Positions 8,835-18,172 are shown, numbered from the stretch's first letter. The stretch is DNA of 64,000 nucleotides from Enterococcus termitis (GCF_001730305.1 NZ_MIJY01000034.1:124001-188000), one strand, 5' to 3'. The notes: generated by a model not told the origin, from the letters alone. Numbers and translations: made by a program.

Positions 8835-8942
8835 AAAAAAACTCCTTTTATAGATATTATCCGAAATAAATGTATCCATATAATTACATAAAGTCTGTTT
8901 ATATAATAAAAGTCTACCAAATCTAATGCCTAATGACAACAA

Positions 8943-9817
8943 CTTAATTACACCTTAGTATCTAATGGTACAAAACTTATCAGCTATTCTATGAAGAAGT
9001 GTTCTTTTTTATGTTAGTTGATGAAATATTTCTATGATGCAAAAGTTCTGAAACATTGCATCACAAATTAAATCCATTTTATAAATGAAAAAAATGGCAG
9101 CTTACAATAAATCCGAATTTTTGTTCGCTTTTTTTCTCTGTTCGCCTTGATTCTCGCGATCAAGTTATTTATACTTAGTGTATAGAATGGAAATAAAAAA
9201 GCTGAGTAAGTCCTGATTCAGAACATCACTCAACTTTATGACAATTTAATCCTTGGCACCTTTTTGTTTGGCTGGCACCGAATGGAAATGGTCTTGAAAA
9301 CATCAGTAAATGTCTACGCAAGTATGCCAATAGTAAATGAATCACTAGCTTTTTTGTCGTATCTCTTTTTGAGCTACCACTAGAAAGGATTGCTAGGTTT
9401 CTTTAAGGTACTATTGACTTATTCAGGTATTGGACATTGCGCCAATGCCTTTTTTGTTTCTATTCTAGGTCTGATTTTTATTGATGGTGGTGATAACGAA
9501 ACGTAACGATGTACAAGTTTAAAAATAGAAAAATAAAAAACGGCACCTTACAACCTGACTGGCATCAAGTTGCAAGGCCCCGAATAAGCAGCAGTAACTG
9601 CATAATCGAGTTGCCGATAGCGCGTACCGAAGTACTCGCATGTTTTATTGTACTTAATTTTGATTGATTTTACTAGTCTCTTTGCTGGATTCTTTCATCT
9701 TTTTGGCGATTTCATGTGTTCTTTGGCGAACTATTGCACACGATGAGGCACAGATAGGTCTGATCGTTTTTTATTTTCCTGTTGGTTTTTCAAAAAACTA
9801 GGAATGGATGTGTAGTG
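8943..9817. other. Gene-poor stretch between LXG cassette and the 9818 gene
   Basis: There are 875 bases with no supported gene. Weak hairpins occur near 9190-9235 and 9549-9590. Several short broken frames suggest old mobile DNA but none is identifiable. Confidence 0.45.
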
Positions 9818-10084
9818 ATGAGTAAAGAACAGAATTTGAAGGCGGTACCTTATCAGGATATTTTGGATGTGCGGAGTGAGTTGATCAAGCTTCGGTCTTG
9901 GCAGAAGTCGTTGGTTTATTTGGATGAGTTTTTTGATGGGAAGGTTACGAGGAATAAGAAGGATATGCGGATGCGGTATTATTCTTGTCAGCAGTTGTAT
10001 CAGGTTTTTGCTGGGGATTTTGAGGAGGTATTGAAAGAGAGTGAGGAGATTGTAGCTAGGATGGTTCAGCGAGGGAAAAAATGA
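9818..10084 (+). CDS. Hypothetical 88-residue protein with atypical base composition
   Basis: This small basic protein (DVRSELIKLRSWQKSLVYLD then MRYYSCQQLYQVFAGDF) is not recognised. The ATG at 9818 is preferred to one at 9782 because the coding pattern is clearest from here; no strong ribosome site is visible. Third codon positions are G-rich (many TTG, GTG, CGG), unlike the AT-rich neighbours, which suggests separate acquisition. A bidirectional terminator follows at 10,115. Confidence 0.5.
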   Translation: MSKEQNLKAVPYQDILDVRSELIKLRSWQKSLVYLDEFFDGKVTRNKKDMRMRYYSCQQLYQVFAGDFEEVLKESEEIVARMVQRGKK

Positions 10085-10110
10085 TAACTCTAATTTAATA
10101 TTAAGTAAAA

Positions 10111-10160
10111 AAAGATCAATTGATTGAAGAACTTCATCCATTTCAATCAATTGATTTTTA
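10111..10160. terminator. Bidirectional terminator
   Basis: An ATCAATTGATTGAA arm pairs with TTTCAATCAATTGAT, flanked by A- and T-runs. It separates the convergent genes at 9818 and 10,164. Confidence 0.75.
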
Positions 10161-10163
10161 TTA

Positions 10164-11978
10164 TTAATGAGAGATAGTTAAAAATTGATCTCGGCTTTCA
10201 TTGTTATCTTCAAAATTAAACATTTGAATAAACTGTTTGTAGGCTGTTATACGTTCTTCTGGAATAGTGATAAGTTTTACTACAGGCTCACATTCATCCA
10301 CTTGATTCAATCCCCATTCACTTAGCAAACTAAACAACTCGTCTGAAATGCGAATATCACGTTCACGAATTTCATCAAGCCCCCAATCCGTATTATCTTT
10401 TGCTAGTTCAAGTAAGATTTGAACGTTCGATTTATCATAGCTGTCTTTCTTTTTCATAAAATAGCCATTACTTGCGATAATATTTAATTTCTTTTCAAAT
10501 GGAATCTTGTTCCCGATATGCTCTACTAGTTCTTTCACTTCTGTATCAGAATTTTTTGGAAAATAACTTGATTGCCATTTTTGAGGTAAAATATGCTCAA
10601 TTTCCCATTTTTCTGGAAGTAACACGTCTTGATGTTGATAAGCTAAAACTTTTAAAATCATACGAACTGTATTACGATGGGCATCTCTGATATTATCTTT
10701 CAGTTCCTTTTCATCAATTTCACTAAAATCAAATTTTGGTGTCACCGATTTAATAATTTCAGCATTCAAATTTAAAATGCCACTTTTTACAGCATTAATT
10801 GTTGGTGTAACAATATAACGAGCACAAAGAACTGCGAATAACCTCTTCAAGAAGGCTAAAAACTCAATTTCAAAATTCTTTTCAGTATGATACTTCAAAT
10901 AATAGATCACAACTGGTTATTTCCAAAACTCGTTAGGATAGGAAGCTAGTGCATCAAGAACCTGATTAATCTCGATATTTTTAGACCAAGGCTCATCTTC
11001 AATCTCAGTACGATTGTTCACTACTAACCATAAGTTTAAAATCGTCTTGAGATTTTCCATGACATCATCTTGATATAAGCGTTCAAAATTATTTTGTGAA
11101 TAATACTTTCGAATCCCTGGGGTTGTTGTTTTTCTATCATTTTCTACAGCTCTTAAATAAAACATATAGTAATAGAAAAGTTTTTGAATGCTTTCATTAG
11201 CATTGCTCGCTTCTTCATCCAGCCTTTGCCAAAACTCAATGAAATCAGCTTTTCCTTTTCCATCTAAATGGTTGTAAATTTTCGCTTTGAAAATATCAGC
11301 ATCAGAAAGAGCTAATCCACGATCATTTAATGTCGAAAAAATTGTTAATGCTGTATCTTGAGAGTCTGCTGTAATAGGTAGTAATATTGCTTTATTTAAA
11401 ATATTTCTGATAAACCAATAAAACAATTCAGGCTGAACCGTAGCGTATTTTTCAATTAACTCGACAAATAGTTGATAATTAGATGAATAATTATCTTTCG
11501 CACCTTCTTCTGTTTTTCCTGTTATTAAAATTTTTGAAAATATCTCATTCCCTTCATCTCCCATTACTTTCGATATAATCAGTGTCTTTTCATAATCGAC
11601 TTTCGCCGTAAGCTCATCCTGTTCCCAAAGTGCAGATTCAATTTGCGATTTGAAATTTTTTGATTCATCCGTTTCTTGCATTGATTGTAATTTAGCATAT
11701 AATGCTCGTAATAATAGAAATAATGATGTGATTCTTTGTTGACCATCAATGATTTCTTGCTCATTATTATCATTTTCGTAGGACACAATTGTTCCTAAAA
11801 AGTATGTGCTCTCATTATTATTTTCTGTATATTCTACTAAATCATCAAATAAAGTTTGAATTTGTTCATCCGACCAAGCATAAGGACGTTGATATTCTGG
11901 AATCACAAATTTTTGATTTTTACCTGTTTCAAGAAGTTGTTTAACGCTTTGTTTATTCACTTCAATTGTTGTCGCCAT
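10164..11978 (-). pseudogene. GmrSD-like (DUF262 + DUF1524/HNH) restriction gene interrupted by an in-frame TAA
   Basis: The N-terminal part has IPEYQRPYAW and DGQQRITSLF, hallmarks of DUF262 (GmrS-type NTP-binding and hydrolysing domain). The C-terminal part has EHILPQKW, the HNH motif of DUF1524 (GmrD). Such fused proteins are type IV restriction enzymes that attack modified phage DNA. The two halves lie in one reading frame and are separated only by a TAA at 10,917-10,919 (FWK-stop-PVVIYYL). Without the stop the protein would be about 604 residues, the usual size. The ATG at 11,978 has GGAGAGGG upstream and is preferred over 11,999. This is a pseudogene, a phase-variable or readthrough gene, or a sequencing error. 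Confidence 0.8.
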
Positions 11979-12073
11979 ATTATGCCCTCTCCAATACAAT
12001 GAATTTCAATTTTAAATTCTGAGAAATAGTCTACATTATTAACTTTCCCCAAAAGCAGTATTTCTAAAATAAG

Positions 12074-12130
12074 CTATTCATATTTACCTTGGTGTTCTTC
12101 AAAATGTTTATTAAATTCTAGTTTGTCTAT
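12074..12130 (-). pseudogene. 3' relic of an immunity-like gene (paralogue of 5596-6036)
   Basis: On the minus strand this reads F-N-K-H-F-E-E-H-Q-G-K-Y-E-stop, aligning with the end of the 146-residue protein (NNHFEEHKAQYE-stop). The rest of the gene is gone. Confidence 0.6.
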
Positions 12131-12172
12131 TTTAATTCTGTACTATTTTATTGGCAGACCCGTTAATAAAGG

Positions 12173-12550
12173 TTACTTAACATCAATAATTTCTACTCGC
12201 TCAGCTAAAACCCATCCATTCATTTCATATGAAGAATATAAAACTTGGTAAGCTACATTGGCATTTCTGATTTCATTTTCAAGTTTCTCAAAGGAATCAT
12301 ACATTATAGGCCATGCTTTTTTTTCTCCAAGCTGTAACAACTCTTCATTTTCAGAGAAAAATTTTTCTAGTGGTCTTTCCTCTAAATCTAAAATCACACT
12401 ATACGACATTTCATCGTAAAATTGATAACTAAAAATGTTATGAAATAATACTTGTTTTTCCTTTATGTCATTGCTTACTTCTAAAGTTATCTTCTTTTCT
12501 TTGAAGTTTACAGTATAACTTTTTATTATCTAATCATGCAGGTTGTTCAT
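12173..12550 (-). pseudogene. Immunity-like gene with premature TAG
   Basis: From ATG 12,550, behind AAAAGGAG, the frame reads MNNLHD then TAG (12,530-12,532) and stays open for a further 119 codons to 12,173. The reading through the stop (IIKSYTVNFKEKKITLEV and on through SYSVILDLEERPLEKFF to WVLAERVEIIDVK) looks like a single small soluble immunity protein of about 125 residues. The downstream part could be restarted at ATG 12,409 to give 78 residues. It overlaps by 17 bases the stop of a relic toxin tail, the normal toxin-immunity junction. Confidence 0.6.
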
Positions 12551-12660
12551 CTCTACCATTCTCCTTTTGTCTAGGTGGTCTTTTATTCCAATCCCACTGA
12601 TGTCTATTTGGACATGTTGAGTTAAAATTACATATCAAAGAACTTGTATTAGCAGTTGAA
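12534..12660 (-). pseudogene. Relic of a polymorphic toxin C terminus
   Basis: An open minus-strand frame ending at TGA 12,534-12,536 reads CPNRHQWDWNKRPPRQ near its end, a Trp/Arg/Pro-rich tail like those of secreted polymorphic toxins. It overlaps the end of the membrane-protein gene at 12,635 in another frame and has no start. The immunity-like gene at 12,550 begins inside it. Confidence 0.45.
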
Positions 12661-13408
12661 GCAACATTAAAAAACTAAAAAATAATAGTAATACGACCAC
12701 AAACATTCTTCTTATAAAAAATGAGATTTTCCAAATATTATTACCTATTACAAATTGAAATATTAAAGATTCTACATAAGCTGAAATTAAATATAAAATT
12801 ATTAAAATATAAATAGAATCCGAATTGTTTGTCTCTGTAGAACTTTGGAGTATAGAGCCACCTACATTTATTACAGATATCATAAAAATAATTAAAGGAA
12901 ATAAAAAGAATTCAATCCCTCTTATTATTTTGCTTAGAACATCTTCTTCATGACCTCTATTTTTTATTTTTCTTATATATCTTTGATATACATATCTCAA
13001 ATAAAGTGAAATTGAATAGGAACAAACAACTATTATACTAATACGAATGGCGTAATCAATTGATTCAATTTTCTTAAAATAAGTTAAAACAAACATCACT
13101 ACTGGAAACACTATTAAAAAGAATTTGTTATACCCTTTTAATCTTGTAAGATTCTCCTTAAATTTCTCATCTTTTATTTTATATTCTTTATGATTTTTTA
13201 CAACAACTGATTGCTGAATTTGAGTCGCATTAATATTTATAGCTGAATTATCACCTTGCGTTGTTATATTGTTAAACTTTTGATCTTGATTATTTATTGA
13301 TTTTTCTGTCTTTTCTATAGCTTTCTTTTCTTCAAAAACGCCTAAAATTGTTGTAACTAAAGTTATGATTGCGCTAATTGCAGTTAAAATGGGTTCAATC
13401 AATTTCAA
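12635..13408 (-). CDS. Multi-pass membrane protein of unknown function
   Basis: This 257-residue protein has an N-terminal hydrophobic segment (about 7-26), a polar Asn/Gln-rich coiled region (about 30-95), then about five membrane helices (about 105-120, 130-150, 172-195, 205-228, 235-257). No family is recognised. It lies among toxin and immunity relics; membrane proteins can serve as immunity for membrane-acting toxins, but this is inference only. ATG 13,408 has AAAAGGAG just upstream. Confidence 0.6.
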   Translation of the reverse strand: MKLIEPILTAISAIITLVTTILGVFEEKKAIEKTEKSINNQDQKFNNITTQGDNSAININATQIQQSVVVKNHKEYKIKDEKFKENLTRLKGYNKFFLIVFPVVMFVLTYFKKIESIDYAIRISIIVVCSYSISLYLRYVYQRYIRKIKNRGHEEDVLSKIIRGIEFFLFPLIIFMISVINVGGSILQSSTETNNSDSIYILIILYLISAYVESLIFQFVIGNNIWKISFFIRRMFVVVLLLFFSFLMLLQLLIQVL

Positions 13409-13671
13409 TTCTCCTTTTTATCTAATCATACCAGGAGTAAGAAAAAATAGCTATATTGATTTTTTATAAGATATCTCTTTTCTTAGGACTATCCTTTCAA
13501 TTTGTATGTCCGTTACCTTATCTCCTGCTCAACAAGCGTAACCCTCCGCTGGTTGAAGGCTAACTTTTGAACACTCTTTATCGTATCCAATACAAATCTG
13601 AATACTTAACGCTATATATGTAAAAACCAGAAATTCTGTACTATTTTTATTGTAAAAAATGTTGATAACAG

Positions 13672-13740
13672 CTACTTAAAACTAATAATATCTACTTTCT
13701 CAGATAAAAATCCAAACTATCATACCACAAGAGGACTATA
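13672..13740 (-). pseudogene. 3' relic of an immunity-like gene (paralogue of 12173-12550)
   Basis: The minus strand reads F-G-F-L-S-E-K-V-D-I-I-S-F-K-stop, aligning with the end of the gene at 12,173 (N-G-W-V-L-A-E-R-V-E-I-I-D-V-K-stop). Upstream sequence is too decayed to follow. Confidence 0.5.
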
Positions 13741-13858
13741 GGACATAGTAACGAATATAACTTTCTTGTATCATTTCCTCAATATTTATATATGACTAAT
13801 CATGCACATAAAATATTAGATGAGTGAAATACAGACTATAATATAATTTAACTAAAGT

Positions 13859-13899
13859 AAAAAAGCTAGAAGCACTGTTATATTAGTGTTTCCAGCACA
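13859..13899 (-). terminator. Terminator-like hairpin at the middle attachment site
   Basis: The minus-strand stem GCTGGAA-A-CACT pairs with AGTG-CTTCTAGC and is followed by a T-run. Its outer arm resembles the hairpin at 151-190, and both lie just left of a sufB-tail copy. Confidence 0.55.
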
Positions 13900-13913
13900 T
13901 ATTAAAGTTTTAT

Positions 13914-13930
13914 CCCACTGACCCTTCCAT
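13914..13930. other. Attachment site copy (attL of the Gabija island)
   Basis: CCCACTGACCCTTCCAT is identical to 19,594-19,610, which lies within the last codons of sufB. Together they form the direct repeat expected from site-specific integration by a tyrosine recombinase. Confidence 0.8.
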
Positions 13931-14018
13931 TAGATTTTTTAACAATTAATGGATATCAATAAGCTTTAAATTAAGATTCAATCATTTCCATTTGACTAAT
14001 CAGAATGAATGAGATTCA

Positions 14019-14059
14019 AGTTAATTAAACTAAATGGTATTTAGTTTAATTAACTTTTT
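14019..14059. terminator. Strong hairpin terminator downstream of gajB
   Basis: A perfect 17-base-pair stem (AGTTAATTAAACTAAAT and its complement) with a three-base loop is followed by T5. It lies 12 bases beyond the gajB stop. Confidence 0.75.
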
Positions 14060-14070
14060 GAGGAGCTATT

Positions 14071-15885
14071 TCAGATATCAATTATATCTATATATTTTGA
14101 TTTTATTTGTTTTTTACTACTTCCCCACGGCATCAGTTTTTCCATAGGATATGTTAAATAACACTCTCTTTTGGCTCTTGTAAGAGCAACAAACATATTA
14201 TTTAATTCTTCCTTTTCTTGTTCAGAATTTTTTACTCTGTAATCAGGAAAAGTCCCATCTACCATTCCAATAATAAAAACAACTTCAAACTCCAATCCCT
14301 TTGACATATGAACTGTTAATAAAGAAACTCCAGAATTACTATTTGTATTTAACTTTCCTAAAGATATCTGATTTCTAAAATAAGATAAACTTCTATCACC
14401 TTTCACAGATTGTTTAACGTATTTATTCCAACGTTCTTTCCATAATTCAATATCACCTTGAATCAAAAATTTAAATTCCTCATTATCTTCTTTATCAAAT
14501 ACAACATCACTAATTATATTTAAAGATTTGATAAAATTTTCTTGATTTTCATGTAACGTATTCCAAGCCTTAATTATTGAAATAAAAACTTCTTTATCAA
14601 TTTGATTCGAATTAACTTCTTCATTTATTAAAATATCTTCTAAAAAATCTTTTTCCTTTCCTTTCCTAGAAAGACATTGATTTAACTGTCTATAATGTAA
14701 ATCATCAAAAGGATTAACGAGTATTCTAATTCCTAATTCAAATATTTTCATTTCTATTGTTTCACACTCTATAGTTGAGTTAGAACCACCAAAAGAAAAA
14801 TCAATTTTTTTTTCAGAAAATTCTTCTTCCAATTTCGAAAATAAGTATCGATTTCTTGCTATAATAGCAATATCTTCTAATTGAATTTCATTTTCTACCC
14901 ATTTACTACCATTTTTTAATAGACACTCAATTTTTTCAGCAATCCATTTAGCTTCTTCTATCTCATCTTCAAAAGCATGTGCTTGAAGTTCTCCCTCCAA
15001 AGGATAAACTGATAATGATTTTGAGTTAGGTTGTATTTTACTTGCCGCCTTAATTATTTTTGAAGTAGACCTAAAATTTTCTACTAAAGAAAATTTTTTG
15101 GGATTATAATCGTTGACAAAATATTCAGTCATTATCTTACTATCCGAACCATTAAAGCCATATATAGATTGAGCCGAATCTCCGACCATCATTAAATTAT
15201 TAAAATTTGGAGTCAAGGCTCTTATTATTCTGTATTGTGTCTTATTAAGATCTTGCGCTTCATCTATCAAAATATATTTATAAACTCTTGTATAGTTTTT
15301 AGCAACTGATGGACTTTCAATTAAAATCCTATATGAATAATATAAGATATCATCAAAATCAATCATTCTATTGCTCTTTAATAAATTATTATACGTTTCA
15401 AAAATATCTTTAAATTCCCCACCATTCTTAATATCTTCAGGGTATAAAAAATTCTTTTTATATTTTTCTATTTCTCGTAATGCTTGATTCAATATTTTAT
15501 CTTCTGGAAGAATCAACTTAGAGTTTAAATAAGCCCTCTTTAAAATTTCTAATTTATCATTTGTATCTTCAATCACTGTTAACCCACTATCCAGACCTAT
15601 TTGATTACCTCTATTTAAAACTAAATCTAAACAAAAACTATGGATTGTTTCTACTTTAATTCTATTATGACTTTCTACTGAGAGCTGATTTTTTACTCTC
15701 TCAGAAATTTCTTCAGCAGCTTTATTACTAAAAGTTAAAGCAAGAACTTTTCCTTTTTTTACTTCTAATATATTTGAAATTCTATTTGTTAACACACGCG
15801 TTTTGCCACTACCTGGACCTGCTGTCACTAAAATTGGCCCTTCAATATAATCTACTATCATTTGTTGACTATCTGTTAACTTCAT
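14071..15885 (-). CDS. gajB: UvrD-like helicase, GajB-type
   Basis: This 604-residue superfamily 1 helicase has Q-motif TDSQ, Walker A AGPGSGKT (residues 22-29), motif Ia LTFSNKAAEEI, TIHSFC, Walker B with DEAQ (208-211), motif III GDSAQSIYGFNG (235-246), NFRST, late motif VHMSKGLEFE and FVALTRAK. It directly follows gajA with a 15-base gap. In Gabija, GajB senses nucleic-acid changes and supports GajA cutting of phage DNA. It is somewhat longer than the characterised Bacillus GajB as I recall it. A free-standing PcrA-like role is possible, but pairing with an OLD-type nuclease makes Gabija much more likely. Confidence 0.85.
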   Translation of the reverse strand: MKLTDSQQMIVDYIEGPILVTAGPGSGKTRVLTNRISNILEVKKGKVLALTFSNKAAEEISERVKNQLSVESHNRIKVETIHSFCLDLVLNRGNQIGLDSGLTVIEDTNDKLEILKRAYLNSKLILPEDKILNQALREIEKYKKNFLYPEDIKNGGEFKDIFETYNNLLKSNRMIDFDDILYYSYRILIESPSVAKNYTRVYKYILIDEAQDLNKTQYRIIRALTPNFNNLMMVGDSAQSIYGFNGSDSKIMTEYFVNDYNPKKFSLVENFRSTSKIIKAASKIQPNSKSLSVYPLEGELQAHAFEDEIEEAKWIAEKIECLLKNGSKWVENEIQLEDIAIIARNRYLFSKLEEEFSEKKIDFSFGGSNSTIECETIEMKIFELGIRILVNPFDDLHYRQLNQCLSRKGKEKDFLEDILINEEVNSNQIDKEVFISIIKAWNTLHENQENFIKSLNIISDVVFDKEDNEEFKFLIQGDIELWKERWNKYVKQSVKGDRSLSYFRNQISLGKLNTNSNSGVSLLTVHMSKGLEFEVVFIIGMVDGTFPDYRVKNSEQEKEELNNMFVALTRAKRECYLTYPMEKLMPWGSSKKQIKSKYIDIIDI

Positions 15886-15900
15886 CTGGATCTCTCCTTT

Positions 15901-17754
15901 CTAATTATCAAACATTTCGTTAATTGGAATACCTTTAACTTTAGATATTTCTAAAAACATATTTTGAATTACTTCAGGTACTTTAGTTGTATCTTCTCTT
16001 TCAAGTATTTTTTTTCCTATCAATGAAGAATATTCTGTTTTATTTGAGTTTAGATATTCTAACAATGCTCTTAAAAATCCTTCTTCACCACTATAATCTC
16101 TAACAATATTTTCAAATATATGTTGGTCACATTCTTTACATTTTTTATCAGTTTGTACTCTTTTTCCTTTTTTTCCGTTATTATTTTCAATAAATGTTAT
16201 CAAAAAATCCTCTGTACTTTCAATGTCATCAATAACTTTGATTAATTCATCCTTATAACCATTTTCTATTAAATATTTTTCAAAATCGCACTCATCCGGT
16301 AAAAATTTTATTCTTTCTAAAATAAGTTCATCTGACATTTCACCGAACACTTTTTTATAAGCATTCTTTACATCTTTTATAACCCTTTTCTCACCATCGC
16401 TCAAAATAAACAGCTCAATACCTAAATCTTTTGCAACTCTGAGGAATGGTTTATATTTTCCAAAGCCACCAACACCTACTATATTTACACCTAGTTCAAA
16501 AGGTTCACAGCCAAAATATTCTTTAAAGAATTGTGGTAAAACTTGATCTTCTGTTTCTCCCTCACATAAAATTAGTACCTCTGCAAATAACACATCTCCT
16601 CTAGTTTTGAAAACCTCTTCTTTTATTTTTCGTATTTCATTTCCATCTAATTCATTTACAAGAATATTGTTTGTTTTCGAATTGTCACCTTTTTTATATA
16701 CATGAATTATTTCTTCAATTTTTGCTTGAGAAGCTATTATCGGTGAATGTGTACTGATTATTTTTTGTCCATCCAAACTACTCATTTGAGTGTAAATTTT
16801 TCTTTGAGCTTGTGGGTGTAAATGAGCTTCGGGTTCTTCTAATAAAAGTATTGGGTGAAATGCAGTCCCATCTTCTGACATTTCATTAGTTTTCCATTTA
16901 ATATATGCTGACAAAGTTAAAAAAGTAGCCCAACTTCTAGTTCCCATTCCTTGATTAATAATTGAAAAAGATTCTGATTTTTTATCAGTAAAGCGAATTT
17001 CCATGCCTTGGTTCAAATCTTTTATTTTTCTACTAACTGGATTTATCTGCACAGAGCTTTCTCCAGAATCTAACACCTGACTAATTTCATTTAAACAACT
17101 AGATAAATGCTTTAATACTGCACTATTTTCTATAATATTATCATTAATTTCATTTAAGTGTTTTTCCATTTCATCTAAATTTTCATCAGATAGCTTAATA
17201 TCTTTAACTAATCTTCCAAAATAAGAATATTTATCACCCATTTCAGAAGCAATATCTCTTTTAGCATCTAAATAAAAAACTGGAAATGCTTCTAGTATAT
17301 CTTTAGTTATTCTTTCTGTATGGAAATTTTGGAATTCTTCCATTTCGTTTGTCTTTGGCCAACTATTCATTGCCCTTCTATCAATTTCATAGTCTCCTCT
17401 CAAAACATTGTACTTTATTGTAGTTCTTATCCCTACATACTCCTTCTCATCTTCCTCGAAAATTAATACTCCAAATAAATCAACCCATTTTTCAGAAAAT
17501 TCTTTTCCTTTAGATTCTATCAATACATCTAAAATTATTGATTTATCTTTTGATAGAACTTCATCTTTTTTCACAAAAATTATTTCTTCATTAATTCTCT
17601 TATACTGTGTAAAACAGAGCTCTAAGGCTTCTAACAATGATGTTTTACCAACATTGTTGACACCTAAAAGTAAATTAGATTCCTTTAGATTGACATCGAC
17701 TTTCTCATAACACTTGTAGTTTCTTACTCTTAATTCCTTTATACAAATATCCAA
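15901..17754 (-). CDS. gajA: OLD-family ATPase-TOPRIM nuclease, GajA-type
   Basis: This 617-residue protein has Walker A GVNNVGKTSL (31-40), an ABC-type Walker B ILLLEEPEAHLHP (302-314), a switch-His region ISTHSPII, and a C-terminal TOPRIM domain with CEGETE (397-402) and LSDGE (451-455). OLD nucleases usually have a D-x-D here, so the DGE variant should be noted. In Gabija, GajA is a nucleotide-sensing site-specific DNA nuclease that assembles with GajB against phage. ATG 17,754 has AAAGGAGAAG upstream. It lies downstream of an XRE regulator on the same strand. Confidence 0.88.
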   Translation of the reverse strand: MDICIKELRVRNYKCYEKVDVNLKESNLLLGVNNVGKTSLLEALELCFTQYKRINEEIIFVKKDEVLSKDKSIILDVLIESKGKEFSEKWVDLFGVLIFEEDEKEYVGIRTTIKYNVLRGDYEIDRRAMNSWPKTNEMEEFQNFHTERITKDILEAFPVFYLDAKRDIASEMGDKYSYFGRLVKDIKLSDENLDEMEKHLNEINDNIIENSAVLKHLSSCLNEISQVLDSGESSVQINPVSRKIKDLNQGMEIRFTDKKSESFSIINQGMGTRSWATFLTLSAYIKWKTNEMSEDGTAFHPILLLEEPEAHLHPQAQRKIYTQMSSLDGQKIISTHSPIIASQAKIEEIIHVYKKGDNSKTNNILVNELDGNEIRKIKEEVFKTRGDVLFAEVLILCEGETEDQVLPQFFKEYFGCEPFELGVNIVGVGGFGKYKPFLRVAKDLGIELFILSDGEKRVIKDVKNAYKKVFGEMSDELILERIKFLPDECDFEKYLIENGYKDELIKVIDDIESTEDFLITFIENNNGKKGKRVQTDKKCKECDQHIFENIVRDYSGEEGFLRALLEYLNSNKTEYSSLIGKKILEREDTTKVPEVIQNMFLEISKVKGIPINEMFDN

Positions 17755-17863
17755 CTTGACTTCTCCTTTTTTACTCTATTTAAAATAAAAACAATCTTAA
17801 CTATTTAATATATTTTACCTTTTCAATTGTCTTTTACATCGATAATGTACCAATATTAATAAC

Positions 17864-18112
17864 TCATCTATCCAAAAATTCTTCAAAATCAACATCTAAA
17901 AACTTCTTTAGACTCTTTAATTGCTCCAATTTTATATGTTGCTTTCCACTCTCAATTTTAACAAGTGTTTCCCTCGTAATATCAACGTCCATCAATTGTA
18001 ATTGTTTTACCAATTCAGTCTGTCCGATACCTTTTTCAATACGAATTCTCCTTATATTACTTCCAATTATATTATCACTATCTATAATTTTCTCTTCCCT
18101 CAAGATTAACAC
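17864..18112 (-). CDS. XRE-family HTH regulator
   Basis: This 82-residue one-domain protein has the Cro/CI-like helix-turn-helix IGSNIRRIRIEKGIGQTELVKQL then ITRETLVKIESGK. It lies 109 bases upstream of gajA on the same strand and divergent from the 40-residue peptide gene. A perfect operator-like dyad (18,120-18,135) sits eight bases before its start codon and a second one lies before the divergent gene, so it probably represses itself and the neighbour. Confidence 0.85.
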   Translation of the reverse strand: MLILREEKIIDSDNIIGSNIRRIRIEKGIGQTELVKQLQLMDVDITRETLVKIESGKQHIKLEQLKSLKKFLDVDFEEFLDR

Positions 18113-18119
18113 ACTTTCT

Positions 18120-18135
18120 GGACTAAAATTAGTCC
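18120..18135. promoter_or_regulatory. Operator-like dyad 1 (GGACTA-N4-TAGTCC)
   Basis: GGACTAAAATTAGTCC lies eight bases upstream of the XRE start. Same half-sites and spacing as the dyad at 18,173. Confidence 0.75.
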
Positions 18136-18172
18136 TTTTTTATTTATCTTATAGAATTAATATGTTACAATG

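Larger units (their letters stand above)
13409..13913. other. Gene-free stretch before the middle attachment site
   Basis: It contains one immunity-gene relic (13,672-13,740) and a hairpin at 13,859-13,899. No integrase gene is present for the element that ends here. Confidence 0.5.
204..13930. mobile_element. Probable remnant integrated element A (LXG and restriction cargo)
   Basis: It is bounded by an imperfect sufB-tail copy (204-220) and a perfect 17-base copy (13,914-13,930). Cargo is two LXG cassettes, IS remnants, a GmrSD-like gene and toxin-immunity relics. No integrase is present, so it would be a non-autonomous element left by accretion. The left boundary is the weaker of the two. 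Confidence 0.45.

Noticed and set aside
9240..9345. Possible IS30-type transposase fragment
   Set aside because: The best frame (near WHLFVWLAPNGNGLEN) does not hold a convincing motif and no terminal repeats were found.
9731..10150. 139-codon minus-strand frame
   Set aside because: Shadow of the 9818-10,084 gene and its terminator; its Leu/Ile/Pro-rich composition is that of an antisense frame.
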